64,000 bases of DNA from Chlamydiales bacterium (GTDB taxonomy: Bacteria; Chlamydiota; Chlamydiia; Chlamydiales; Criblamydiaceae): contig JACKPN010000004.1 in assembly GCA_024233575.1 (NCBI GenBank), positions 1-64,000 on the forward strand, in the 5' to 3' direction. The stretch's first letter is position 1. Each line of letters starts with the position of its first letter. Position numbers and translations under genes: made by a program. Below are positions 28,113 through 37,094 of the stretch, piece after piece. The notes under the pieces were generated by a model. The model was given only the letters and a program-made list of their open reading frames with translations. It was not told the origin of the DNA and searched no databases.

Positions 28113-28881
28113 TATATTACAAAAGCGCATTTATATTCAAACTCTGGTGCCCAAAGCAAAGAGAACAAAAGGAAGCGCCCTCGTAATGATTCTGCTAATC
28201 CAGCAGATGGATTACAGGCTGAGGACAAAAAAGACAGCAAACGGTTAAAGGAATATGGCTATTTAAAATTAGCTGATGGATATAGAAAAATTGAATTTCT
28301 CCCCGTGAAGATACAAGGACAAGAACGACATCTGTACCCAACTGAAAAGGTAAAAAAAAATCTATAATGCGTACCTTCAGGAAAGTCATAAATTCCCATC
28401 ATTTCAACGTTACCTGGAGTTTTCCGGGAGCTCCGCAACAATTTGTGTGAGAACAGATACTACCCAGTACATTCCTGTGGATTGGTTGCGCACATATCAA
28501 AAAGTAACCGTACAAGATGATCGTTTGGTACGATATTCCCAGCCGCTTGCGGAGGGTGTAAGATACATGTTCGTAATCAATAAAGATGATGAACTTATTG
28601 TGGCAAGGAAAGAAAGAGAAGGTAAGTATGGTCGTATTCATCACACTTCCCTTGCACAAGGTAAAGATGTCTATCTTGCCGGTATGATTAAAGTAAAAGA
28701 TGGTCAAGTTATTTTGACAAATGAGAGCGGACATTATCGACCGGATCCGTTAGATTTCGAAAAATTTTCTTCATGGATTGAAAGGCAGGGAAAGCGAGTC
28801 ATAAAAATTTCGGATAGAACATATGATACCGGCTATTCTAAACCAACTCGCGAAGTTGCTTTGAAGATCCTAAATACCTAA
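28113..28881 (+). pseudogene. Second HHSSF...SGHY-module gene, frameshifted at a poly-A run and lacking a start
   Basis: The first part (28113-28367) encodes SKENKRKRPRNDSANPAD ... ERHLYPTEKVKKNL and stops. The second part continues in another frame from KIYNAYLQESHKFPS to the end at 28881, with GRIHHTSLAQGKDVYLAG and ESGHYRPDP. The parts join at a run of nine A (28352-28360); eight A would restore one frame, matching the paralogue (HLYPKISW...SKIYQTYEEF). No ATG, GTG or TTG with a ribosome site is seen before the first part. The 144-codon frame from ATG 28447 could still be made. Either decayed, or subject to slippage at the A run. Confidence 0.7.
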
Positions 28882-28993
28882 TAAAGAGTTGAGTTTCATG
28901 TAAGTTGGTAAATTTATTTTAAACAAATAATCCATATCACTCATTTGCTGACCTCAGCAAAATTGAGATTGGTCAGCGTCAGTGAAGAAGATA

Positions 28994-29050
28994 GATAACT
29001 ACCTGAATGCATTATTCTCAAAAATCCGGACAAAGCTAAGTATACTCTAA
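28994..29050 (+). pseudogene. Fragment of a third kinase paralogue
   Basis: Codons DNYLNALFSKIRTKLSIL then stop match DNYLDELILKIQTKLIIL in the kinase at 31106-32698, and the DNA itself is about three-quarters identical over 55 bp. Sequence just upstream (VSEED) also fits after a 1-bp shift. The rest of the 28882-29276 gap is AT-rich without recognisable coding. Confidence 0.65.
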
Positions 29051-29276
29051 AGCCCTCTAAAGTATTAATTATAAATTTAAATTTAATGGCTACCCTCTAA
29101 TACTCCGTTATCGCTACTAAATTGCTGAAACTTTAATCAATTTTATTATAAATACCTGCTTTTTTTTATTGTTTACTACAATTAATCTGTTTCAGATTTA
29201 ACTTACAATTAATTTATTGCACTTTATTATAAAGTGCATTAAAATCAGTGATTTAAAATTAAAATTTTTGTGTAAA

Positions 29277-30956
29277 ATGCAGAACATCTCTTTACCTCCT
29301 TATCCTTTAACTGTCCCGAAGGGACAACCCGAAGATATGGCATCGGTCAATGTCTTGACACAGATAGTCTCGCCGAAGCTGAAAAGAGCTAATTTGAACG
29401 ATCAACAGATCAGCAGTTTGTTGGAGTATGATTTATATGGTAGGTTATCGACTCATCTCGATGACCTTGTTTTTTTGCTTCGTAATCGAGTCGAGTGCCA
29501 GTGGGTTGAGACTTTTCTGCAAGAAGATGATTATCTTGAAATGCTCGAGAAGGAACTTTCTTCACAAGTAAGGCTTTTGAAGGCCTTTGAGAAAAATCAT
29601 TGGAGAGAATTCCTTGAAAAAGGACAAATTATTTCTCAGACAAAAGCAAAATTAATTGACTGCACGGCATATTCTTCAATCAAAGAACGCATGGTGAAAA
29701 TGGGGAATGGTACGAAAGTATTGCCAGTAGAAGATGGAGTCATTCAACTTTGCTGTGATGATTTAAAAGAGATTTTCTCTATTTGCATGAGAGAAATTAT
29801 GCAAGAAGGCTCTTGGGCAAGGCATATGCCATCTGTGAGCCCCCCTGGCATGTTTATGGTATTTCAATCCTCCTCTAAGCGATTTGAGCTATTTTTCTGG
29901 GGCGGGATTAATGATGCAGACATCTCTCCTTATTGTTTGGGCTCAGGAGCCTCCGGCCTGGTACACAAGATTTACAGCCTCGAAAGTGGCATAACACAAG
30001 TGATGAAGTTTCCCAATATCTATGCACCTGAATTTAGAGTTCGTAAAAGTTGTAAAAATTTGACGCATGAAAACAAGATCCTTAAGCATATTCATGAAAA
30101 TAACGAAATCGAAGGTCTTGTTCCCGCTCCGAATCATTTAATCACTCTTTATCAAATCCCCTCATCTGATGAAGAAACAAATATATCCCTTAAAGCGTTG
30201 CTGAGCACGAAATTCCATGGTGATCTCATCCACTTGATTTTTTCAAGCAATATTAATATTGAACGATTTAGAAAATCAATCCTTGGAGAATTATTAAAAA
30301 TTTCAAGAGCCTTACTTAGACTTAGAGAGTTGAAAATTATCCACGGGGACGTTAAACCAGAAAATATTTTATTTAGATGGTGTGGTGGAACGGTTCTAGA
30401 GTTTTTTTTAGCAGATTTCGGACAGTCTTACACATATGAAGAGCTATATGAAGATAAAAAGATAATTGGATATTCAAGAGGATATTCCACTCAGCGTGAT
30501 TGTAAACTTTTATATCATTTGTTTTCGCAGGAAGATAACACCAATATCGAACAGCTTCATGAAAAGCGAGAAGTTTATGCTTTGGGACATACTCTGCTGC
30601 TGATATGCTCAGAAGAAGGAAGCGAAACAGAGACTCATACTCGGCTTTCTTTAGTTGAGAAAAAATATGGAACTGAAATAGCTGAGCTAATTGAAGAGAT
30701 GACTTTACCGGCGCCGGCGAGGAGACCTTACCTTGTTACAGTCGTTGATCGGCTCTCAAAAGTTATCGACGCAAAAGCGGCTGAAAGTTCTGATGACGAA
30801 GAGCTTTCTGAAAAAATGAAAGCTTTAAGAGACTATCGAATATCTTCTTCAGAAGAATTTTTTGGAAGTTCCATTGAGAACGAAAATTCTTGTGAACAGT
30901 TGGATGCTAATTCTCCTATTGATAAAAAAGCAAAGCGTTGTTGTGCAATCATGTAA
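29277..30956 (+). CDS. Serine/threonine protein kinase with C-terminal CaaX box, candidate effector
   Basis: 559 residues from ATG 29277 (the frame opens at TTG 29217, judged less likely). A helical N-terminal domain (LLEYDLYGRLSTHLDDL) is shared with the next kinase. The kinase domain (about 220-500) has the glycine loop GSGASGLVHKIY, the Lys in QVMKFPN, the catalytic loop HGDVKPENILF, DFGQS and a C-lobe REVYALGHTLLL. A 60-residue acidic/Ser-rich linker follows, then KKAKRC and the last four residues CAIM, a perfect CaaX box next to a basic stretch and a second Cys. This is a eukaryotic prenylation signal (Met favours farnesyl), so the protein probably goes to host membranes. No N-terminal Sec signal is seen. 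Confidence 0.82.
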   Translation: MQNISLPPYPLTVPKGQPEDMASVNVLTQIVSPKLKRANLNDQQISSLLEYDLYGRLSTHLDDLVFLLRNRVECQWVETFLQEDDYLEMLEKELSSQVRLLKAFEKNHWREFLEKGQIISQTKAKLIDCTAYSSIKERMVKMGNGTKVLPVEDGVIQLCCDDLKEIFSICMREIMQEGSWARHMPSVSPPGMFMVFQSSSKRFELFFWGGINDADISPYCLGSGASGLVHKIYSLESGITQVMKFPNIYAPEFRVRKSCKNLTHENKILKHIHENNEIEGLVPAPNHLITLYQIPSSDEETNISLKALLSTKFHGDLIHLIFSSNINIERFRKSILGELLKISRALLRLRELKIIHGDVKPENILFRWCGGTVLEFFLADFGQSYTYEELYEDKKIIGYSRGYSTQRDCKLLYHLFSQEDNTNIEQLHEKREVYALGHTLLLICSEEGSETETHTRLSLVEKKYGTEIAELIEEMTLPAPARRPYLVTVVDRLSKVIDAKAAESSDDEELSEKMKALRDYRISSSEEFFGSSIENENSCEQLDANSPIDKKAKRCCAIM

Positions 30957-30978
30957 GGTGTATTGAGCAATTAAATTA

Positions 30979-31003
30979 TATACCGAAATCGATTCTCGAA
31001 TCA
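30979..31003. repeat. Short dispersed repeat, partial copy 3
   Basis: TATACCGAAATCGATTCTCG matches the left arm and loop of the hairpin at 10929-10966. The right arm is degraded. It lies between the two kinases. Confidence 0.5.
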
Positions 31004-31105
31004 TTTGTTATGTGATCTTTATTTCAAATTCTTAGTTACACCTCTATGGTAATTTAATGTTGATTTGATATATTTTTTTAAATGTAAAATTATTGGTTTT
31101 TATAT

Positions 31106-32698
31106 ATGTCATTAAATGTCTTCTCTACAGAAAATCCATTTTACTCGCTTGCTAATCTAAGCAAAGAAGAAAATTTTCATTATCTCTTTTGTTACAAACT
31201 ACGTAATGAGGTATCCGAAAAATTGGGTTCTTTAGGAGTACGTAAGAAGATTATCCTTGAATTGCTTAATTTCGATTTAAATGGTCGCTTGATCGTCCAT
31301 TTGAATGACTTAATCCCCCTGATAAAAAACAGAAAAATCACTTTCATTTGGCTAAGAGATTTTCTCAAAAATGATAACTACCTAGATGAACTAATATTAA
31401 AGATCCAGACAAAGTTAATTATACTCCATAACCCATCACAATGTTTGATCGATGGAAGCGTGCATGCTGAGTGGAAAAAGTGGATTTGTTTACACACAAC
31501 CTATGAGAGCATCAAAGCAAATACAGTTCGAAACATCGCGGGAGGCAGGATCCTTTCTGTCGGAAGGAGTAGGCTTACTTTTAAGCTGTCAGAACTCAAA
31601 GAGCTGTTTACAGTTGCGATTACGCGTGATCAACCTACTGTTACGAAACCTGCTACCCTCCCCTTTTTTGGGCATCACGCAACTATTACTGTGGAAGAGA
31701 GAAAAAGAGGGCCAATATACGATATGTTTTATTGGAGTGGTTTGTTAGAACCATTTAACTCCCCTGCATGCCTTGGGTTTGGATCATTTGGTATCGTTCA
31801 AGAAATCTATTATCCTGCCTCTAGCTCTACCAAGGTCATGAAATCAGCTAGAGTTGACAGGCAAGATAGATCTTCGTTAAACTTTTTATCTTCTTCGCTA
31901 CTAAATGAGTACTTTATTCTTAAAGATATCCATCGTTCAAAAGTTGTCCCGGGGATCATCGCTGAACCTGAAAAGGTGTATCAATTCGGTGAGGCGCTGT
32001 TTGGCATCACAAATCGAGCATACCGTGGTGATCTAAGAGGATTTTTTGAGAGATATTCGGCAAAACATAGCGAAATAGCGAGATGGAATATCTTAAAAGC
32101 TACAATACAAGTTGCGGAAGGTTTGGAGTATATGTCAAAAAATGATATTCTACATCTCGATATCAAACCACCAAATATTTTGTATGACATTACGGATCGT
32201 AAGAAATTGCGATTTTATTTAGCGGACTTTGGGCTAGCCAGCACTGTTGCCGATAGAATCGACGAAGAAAAAATCATTGCGTATACTAGAGGATATGCCC
32301 TTGGTGAAGATGTGAAAATATTTGAATGCCTTTTACTGGATCAAAACGATCCGTCCTGTGTTGAAGAGGCTGATGCACCATTTAGAGATTTATTCGAAGC
32401 TCAGGAGGTATACGCATTTGGTGTTACTCTACGTGAGATATTTTCTGAAATCTTTTCCTATAAAAAGGAAGATGCGGAATTTTTAAATGTTGGGTATAGC
32501 ATGAAGCTCGATGCTGAAGCTTTATTTGAAGAAAAAGCTGCTGTTATCGCAGAGCAATATGACCAGATCGAAAATAGGTATGGAGACCACATGAGTCAAC
32601 TGATAAAGGAAATGACGGATATCGATTACACGAAGAGACCTTCCTTGTCTGCTGTTCGACAAAGGTTGCAATTTATATTAAGGGAACAGCCCTCATGA
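31106..32698 (+). CDS. Serine/threonine protein kinase, paralogue of the preceding gene
   Basis: 530 residues. The N-terminal domain again has FDLNGRLIVHLNDLIPL and the DNYLDELILKIQTKL helix. The kinase core has GFGSFGIVQEIYY, Lys in KVMKSAR, HLDIKPPNILYD (catalytic Asp, Asn), DFGLAS and AQEVYAFGVTLREI. All catalytic residues are present, so it should be active. There is no CaaX box (ends FILREQPS). No signal peptide; a type III secretion substrate is plausible but unproven. Its stop overlaps the phosphatase start (ATGA), so the two are translated together. Confidence 0.8.
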   Translation: MSLNVFSTENPFYSLANLSKEENFHYLFCYKLRNEVSEKLGSLGVRKKIILELLNFDLNGRLIVHLNDLIPLIKNRKITFIWLRDFLKNDNYLDELILKIQTKLIILHNPSQCLIDGSVHAEWKKWICLHTTYESIKANTVRNIAGGRILSVGRSRLTFKLSELKELFTVAITRDQPTVTKPATLPFFGHHATITVEERKRGPIYDMFYWSGLLEPFNSPACLGFGSFGIVQEIYYPASSSTKVMKSARVDRQDRSSLNFLSSSLLNEYFILKDIHRSKVVPGIIAEPEKVYQFGEALFGITNRAYRGDLRGFFERYSAKHSEIARWNILKATIQVAEGLEYMSKNDILHLDIKPPNILYDITDRKKLRFYLADFGLASTVADRIDEEKIIAYTRGYALGEDVKIFECLLLDQNDPSCVEEADAPFRDLFEAQEVYAFGVTLREIFSEIFSYKKEDAEFLNVGYSMKLDAEALFEEKAAVIAEQYDQIENRYGDHMSQLIKEMTDIDYTKRPSLSAVRQRLQFILREQPS

Positions 32699-33258
32699 TC
32701 CCCAAAAAAGCTTTCTATTTCATTCGTCATGGCCAGACAGATTGGAACTTTCGCAAGATATGTCAAGGTAATACGGATATCCCGTTGAATGAAAATGGTA
32801 TTACTGAAGCTTCTAAAGCAGCTAAGTCTTCCGCGAGTTTGTCCTTTGACTCGATCTGGGCCAGTCCTTTGCAGAGGGCGTTGCATACAGCAAAAATGAT
32901 CCACGCGTGTAATCAAAAGCTTCCTTTCGTTGTTAATGCAGATCTTCGCGAGCGTGAATGGGGATCAATTGAAGGAAGGGCCAGTATGGAAATGTATGCT
33001 GTTGAAGAAATGGAAGAGAAAGATAGCCAATACTCCCCTCCCTCAGGAGTGGAATTACGCAAGCATTTTATCGTTCGTATTGCCCGGGGTGTTACAGAAG
33101 CTCTTTCTGCTGACGGGATGCCGCTCATCGTTTCACATGGCAGAGTTTTTCTTTGTTTATGCGAGATCTTAAATATTCCTCTCATCCGACAAGTGCCTAA
33201 CGTGGCGATCATTAAGTGTGTTCCTGATCATTCGGGATGGCACGTCAAGCTCATCTAA
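32695..33258 (+). CDS. Histidine phosphatase family protein (phosphoglycerate-mutase-like)
   Basis: 187 residues. It has the catalytic FYFIRHGQTDWN, a DLREREWGSIEG segment (second acidic/Arg site) and IVSHGRVFL (second catalytic His), as in branch-1 histidine phosphatases (CobC/GpmB/PhoE-like). Substrates may be a small phosphorylated metabolite or a protein. It overlaps the upstream kinase by 4 bp, suggesting kinase-phosphatase coupling or simply shared transcription. Composition is closer to the core genes than that of the kinases. Confidence 0.85.
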   Translation: MIPKKAFYFIRHGQTDWNFRKICQGNTDIPLNENGITEASKAAKSSASLSFDSIWASPLQRALHTAKMIHACNQKLPFVVNADLREREWGSIEGRASMEMYAVEEMEEKDSQYSPPSGVELRKHFIVRIARGVTEALSADGMPLIVSHGRVFLCLCEILNIPLIRQVPNVAIIKCVPDHSGWHVKLI

Positions 33259-33319
33259 TTGTAAAAATAGCCCTTCCATTGGTAAAATGAAACCTTAACG
33301 ACTAAATGAGGTAATTGTG

Positions 33320-36300
33320 ATGTTAGGTCGTCTGGTTAAATGCTTTTATTGGCTGGTAGGGATCACTGTCGTTGTTTTTCTTGCTTTTTTGATTTTTCTA
33401 CCAACAATCGTTTCGACAGACATTGGACGTCAGGCAGTTGTTGACGCGATCAATAGCGGTATTAATGGCGAGATTTCTATTAAAAAGATCTATGTTGGAT
33501 GGTTTGGACATCAGTTGATTGAAGGAATTGAACTGGACGATGCTGCAGGAAGAAAAATCCTCTCCGTGGATGCGTTGACAAGCAACCAGGGTTTGCTGTC
33601 GGGGTTGCTGACCAGCCACGGGTGGGATCAAGCAACGGTCAATAACCTTTTCGCTGAGATTTTCCATAACGATATTGGAGTAAATAACATCGAAGGAGCG
33701 TTGGCACCTATTGGAAAACATGGGCGTTTGACTGTAGAACCGGCAAATGATCCGGTGTCGGTCAGTGGTGTTGACATGACCGTTAGCCGTGATGAAAAGA
33801 GCGGTTTGCAAGTGATAAAAGTGAATGGAGAGACAGCATACCGAGGGAAAACGGGTAGCTTTTCGCTAGATGGCCATTTAGCACCGGAAATGGAGGACGT
33901 GTACTTAGATGGACATGCGACTCAGTTTCCAGTTGCCTTGTTTGACCAACTGCTAACAATGAAAGGTCTCCCGGGGCAAGGATGGGCGCAGCTGCTTGTG
34001 GGAGAAACTGTCGATATCATCGTCAAAGATATTCACTCTTCCGATCGCGATGTGATCAACCTGGATATCAAAAGTGATAAGCTGAACGTGGCGATGACGG
34101 GTGCCGTCGAAACGCACCAATTCGTCCTGCTAAAACCTGTCGATATAACGATAAAGGTTACGCCGGAGGCGTTCGATCGTCTAGCTTGGGCGGCACCAAC
34201 GCTTGAGGGAATGTCCATCGGACAACCAACGGATGTAATCATTAGCATTAGTGAACTGCAACTGCCGTTTGACAGGCGTGATGTGCAAAAAATGGCGGTG
34301 GGATTGTCGTTATCTCTGTCACCCACCGCCTTAGTTGCTGTCCCTCATCTGGGCAATCTCGATATTTCGGAGTTGCGCGTGGCTCTGAGAGGCCCTGCAG
34401 GGATTTCGACAATGGAGCTGACGGCTTTAGCAAAAGGGATCCATCAGGGAACACCGCTAGAAGCTGAAATACAGGCGCAGATCGAGAAGCCGGTCGACGG
34501 AAGAGAATTGCTCGAGAGCCTTAAGGATAATGCTAAGTTTACTGTAAAAGCAAGTCACTTTCCTGTCTCTTTGCTTCAGCCGATGGAGAGAGGAACAGTG
34601 CCTCTTCGTTTGTTAATTGGTGAGTTTATTGATCTAAATTTAGATGGTAGTCTCGATAAAGGGATCGGATCTATGGCTCTCAGCGTATCGTCTGATAATT
34701 TGAAAGCCGAAGGGGTTGCTTTTCTAATAGATGATCGAATGACTCTAAAACAACCAACTCAAATTGATTATAAATTGTCAGCTGATGTGATCAATCAGTC
34801 CTTCTTAAGCGACTCCTTTCTGCGTGTTGATCAGGGATTTTCTTTTCGGATAAATGTGGAAAATCTTTCGGTTGATTTAAATTCTCTATTTACGTCTGAT
34901 AATATTTTTTCTGCTGCCACCCTGCAAGCCTCCGCTCAATTGGTACAAGAAAGCGCACTTCACTTTCCGTATGATCTCGGCACGCTGCAATTCGATCATT
35001 GCCGGTTGTCTGTTGAGGGTACGCCGTTTTCCGAGGCTACATGCAGCATGGAATTGAGATTTGCAGGTGTTGGAGAGAGTACCCTTTTTCAAGAAGTGAT
35101 TGGTGATAAGGGAGAGCTTTCTTTGGAGGGGCGTCTACATCTTGTCTCGAGAGATCAGACAGAAATTAATCAGATGCGTCTTTATGCGAAAAGCGACAAA
35201 GGCTCATTGGAAGCGCGTGCGGATCTTGTTGACGGCATGATCGCTCTGCTTTCCCCTGCGGAACTGCATTTTCAATTGACGCCTGCGGCATTTGATAAAA
35301 TGGGATTGTTGAACAACCGTTTCATTACACTTGCACATAACAGTAGTTTGAGTTTTACGTTGGCTCCTTTGCTTAATACACATAAGAACGGGATTGCGGC
35401 GTTAGATTTGTCAGGGCAGATCACCGCGGATAGGTTGAGCTTCCATGTCAAAGATGATAATAGCATCATCTCTATCAACGAACTTGTCATCCCTTGGGAA
35501 ATTAATGGCTCTAGCGACAAAATTCAGCTGAACTTAAGCGGAACGACCGCCTATGGGCAGCAACAGGAGGGTGGCGCTTTCCGAGGAAAGATGGTTGTTA
35601 CAGAGTGGATCCATGGGGGGATGCCTAATTTTGATGAGGCGCGGTTTAAGGGAAAGGCTAATGTCTCAGGGTTTCCAACGCAGCTTCTTTCAGTGATCAG
35701 CGGCTATCAGCTTCTCGTCCCCTTTGTTGGTAAAGAGATTAACCTAGACCTCGATGCTGAAGTGGCACGCAGCGATTATTCGGGGCATTTTGATCTTTCT
35801 CTAATGAGCGACCGGCTTGATGCCTCTCTTGAAATGAAAGAGATGCCTGGCAAGTTGACGGCACGCGCAACCGGCGATCATGTGACAGCAGAGATGCGTG
35901 GGTATGTGTCTGAAGGGGTCCTAACATTATCAGACCCTGCTATTGCCCGCGTGACTGCCTCCCCAGAGCTAGGACGGTATATCTTACAAGATATTGTCCC
36001 TATTCTAGGATCGTTGCAGTCTTCGGAACAGCCGATTACGTTTACGATACCTTCGGAAGGAACGCGCATCCCGCTATTTCACTACGATATCAAGGAATTG
36101 GCAATTCCTCATATCATCGTTGAGATGGGGAAAATGTCATTTCGTAATGAGGGTCAGCTAGCTGTATTGATGAGTTTGTTAGGAAAAAGTATGAGCCCGC
36201 AGATTGCCGTATGGGTTACCCCCCTGTATCTGCATTTGATGGAAGGTGTTTTACATGTTGAACGCGTCGATTTCCTTGTCGATAATCTCTATCCGTTTGC

Positions 36301-36733
36301 AGCTTGGGGTAATGTGAATTTTGTCAGCGATCAAGTGAATATGGTTATCGGTATGCGCGGACTTGCATTGGCTAATGCTTTTGGTGTGAAGAATGTCGAT
36401 CGTGATTTTATGGTACAGATTCCTCTTAAAGGCAGCTTGGAAGATCCTCGTATCGATAAAAAGAAGACTGCTGCACGAATCAGCGCTTTAGTTGCACAGT
36501 CCCAAGGGACTGAAGGTCTGCTTGTCGGAACATTTATTGAGCTTGCTAGCGGAGGCTTCAAAGATCAGAAAATACCGCCTCCGACGACCAATCCTCTACC
36601 TTGGTCTGACTACGAATCACAGCAAATTGAACAGAAGAAAGACGGCCGTGCTATCCGAAAAATTGAAGATGCAGCACGAGAAGAGATCAAAAAGGGCGCA
36701 AAAAAGCTGATCGATAAGATATTTAAGAATTAA
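33320..36733 (+). CDS. Large AsmA/TamB-like single-anchor envelope protein
   Basis: 1137 residues from ATG 33320; a GTG at 33317 is an alternative. An N-terminal membrane helix (residues about 10-35, VGITVVVFLAFLIFLPTIV) is followed by TDIGRQAVVDAINSGINGEISIKKI, the usual opening of AsmA-like proteins, then a very long beta-rich periplasmic region with repeated DLSGxI/LSLEGRL-like strands. These proteins are thought to form bridges for lipid transport to the outer membrane. The C-terminus is Lys-rich. A strong bidirectional terminator follows. Confidence 0.72.
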   Translation: MLGRLVKCFYWLVGITVVVFLAFLIFLPTIVSTDIGRQAVVDAINSGINGEISIKKIYVGWFGHQLIEGIELDDAAGRKILSVDALTSNQGLLSGLLTSHGWDQATVNNLFAEIFHNDIGVNNIEGALAPIGKHGRLTVEPANDPVSVSGVDMTVSRDEKSGLQVIKVNGETAYRGKTGSFSLDGHLAPEMEDVYLDGHATQFPVALFDQLLTMKGLPGQGWAQLLVGETVDIIVKDIHSSDRDVINLDIKSDKLNVAMTGAVETHQFVLLKPVDITIKVTPEAFDRLAWAAPTLEGMSIGQPTDVIISISELQLPFDRRDVQKMAVGLSLSLSPTALVAVPHLGNLDISELRVALRGPAGISTMELTALAKGIHQGTPLEAEIQAQIEKPVDGRELLESLKDNAKFTVKASHFPVSLLQPMERGTVPLRLLIGEFIDLNLDGSLDKGIGSMALSVSSDNLKAEGVAFLIDDRMTLKQPTQIDYKLSADVINQSFLSDSFLRVDQGFSFRINVENLSVDLNSLFTSDNIFSAATLQASAQLVQESALHFPYDLGTLQFDHCRLSVEGTPFSEATCSMELRFAGVGESTLFQEVIGDKGELSLEGRLHLVSRDQTEINQMRLYAKSDKGSLEARADLVDGMIALLSPAELHFQLTPAAFDKMGLLNNRFITLAHNSSLSFTLAPLLNTHKNGIAALDLSGQITADRLSFHVKDDNSIISINELVIPWEINGSSDKIQLNLSGTTAYGQQQEGGAFRGKMVVTEWIHGGMPNFDEARFKGKANVSGFPTQLLSVISGYQLLVPFVGKEINLDLDAEVARSDYSGHFDLSLMSDRLDASLEMKEMPGKLTARATGDHVTAEMRGYVSEGVLTLSDPAIARVTASPELGRYILQDIVPILGSLQSSEQPITFTIPSEGTRIPLFHYDIKELAIPHIIVEMGKMSFRNEGQLAVLMSLLGKSMSPQIAVWVTPLYLHLMEGVLHVERVDFLVDNLYPFAAWGNVNFVSDQVNMVIGMRGLALANAFGVKNVDRDFMVQIPLKGSLEDPRIDKKKTAARISALVAQSQGTEGLLVGTFIELASGGFKDQKIPPPTTNPLPWSDYESQQIEQKKDGRAIRKIEDAAREEIKKGAKKLIDKIFKN

Positions 36734-36736
36734 AAA

Positions 36737-36764
36737 GCGCAAAGACTATAGATAGTCTTTGCGC
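36737..36764. terminator. Bidirectional hairpin terminator
   Basis: GCGCAAAGACTA / TAGTCTTTGCGC, a perfect 12-bp stem with a 4-nt loop, lies 4 bp after the AsmA-like gene and 10 bp before the stop of the minus-strand small gene. An A-run precedes it and serves as a U-run on the minus strand. Confidence 0.85.
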
Positions 36765-36773
36765 AGATATTGT

Positions 36774-36974
36774 TTAGTGAACTTGATGACCTCGATTTAA
36801 CGTGCGAGGACTCAGTTGATCTGAGGTTTTGCTGCGAGGAAGATCGACCTCAGGCGTTTCCTCTTCGGCACTCTCCATAAATTCAGTCGGCTTCTTTACT
36901 CGCGATTGCTGGCGTTTTGCCGAGCGGTAGACTTTCTTTTGGAGATGCTTGAGGTGATGTGCCTGATCTTTCAT
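36774..36974 (-). CDS. Small basic protein, unknown
   Basis: 66 residues, very well placed after AGGAGG (6 bp). Highly charged: the first half is basic (HLKHLQKKVYRSAKRQQSRVKK), the middle acidic (ESAEEETPEVDL) and the tail basic. No membrane helix. The excellent ribosome site and nearby terminator argue that it is real. It could bind nucleic acid, but no family is recognised. Confidence 0.6.
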   Translation of the reverse strand: MKDQAHHLKHLQKKVYRSAKRQQSRVKKPTEFMESAEEETPEVDLPRSKTSDQLSPRTLNRGHQVH

Positions 36975-37094
36975 GAGAATCCTCCTAGGTGTGATTTTTT
37001 TGGAGTATACTGAAAGGGAGAGACCTCCCCTATAACTCTAATTATACCAGAAAGAGGGATTTCAAAAAAAATATATCTTTTTGTGAAGAGACGA

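Noticed and set aside
29217..29276. N-terminal extension of the CaaX kinase from TTG 29217
   Set aside because: Rare start codon, no ribosome site, AT-rich residues unlike the family start; ATG 29277 preferred.
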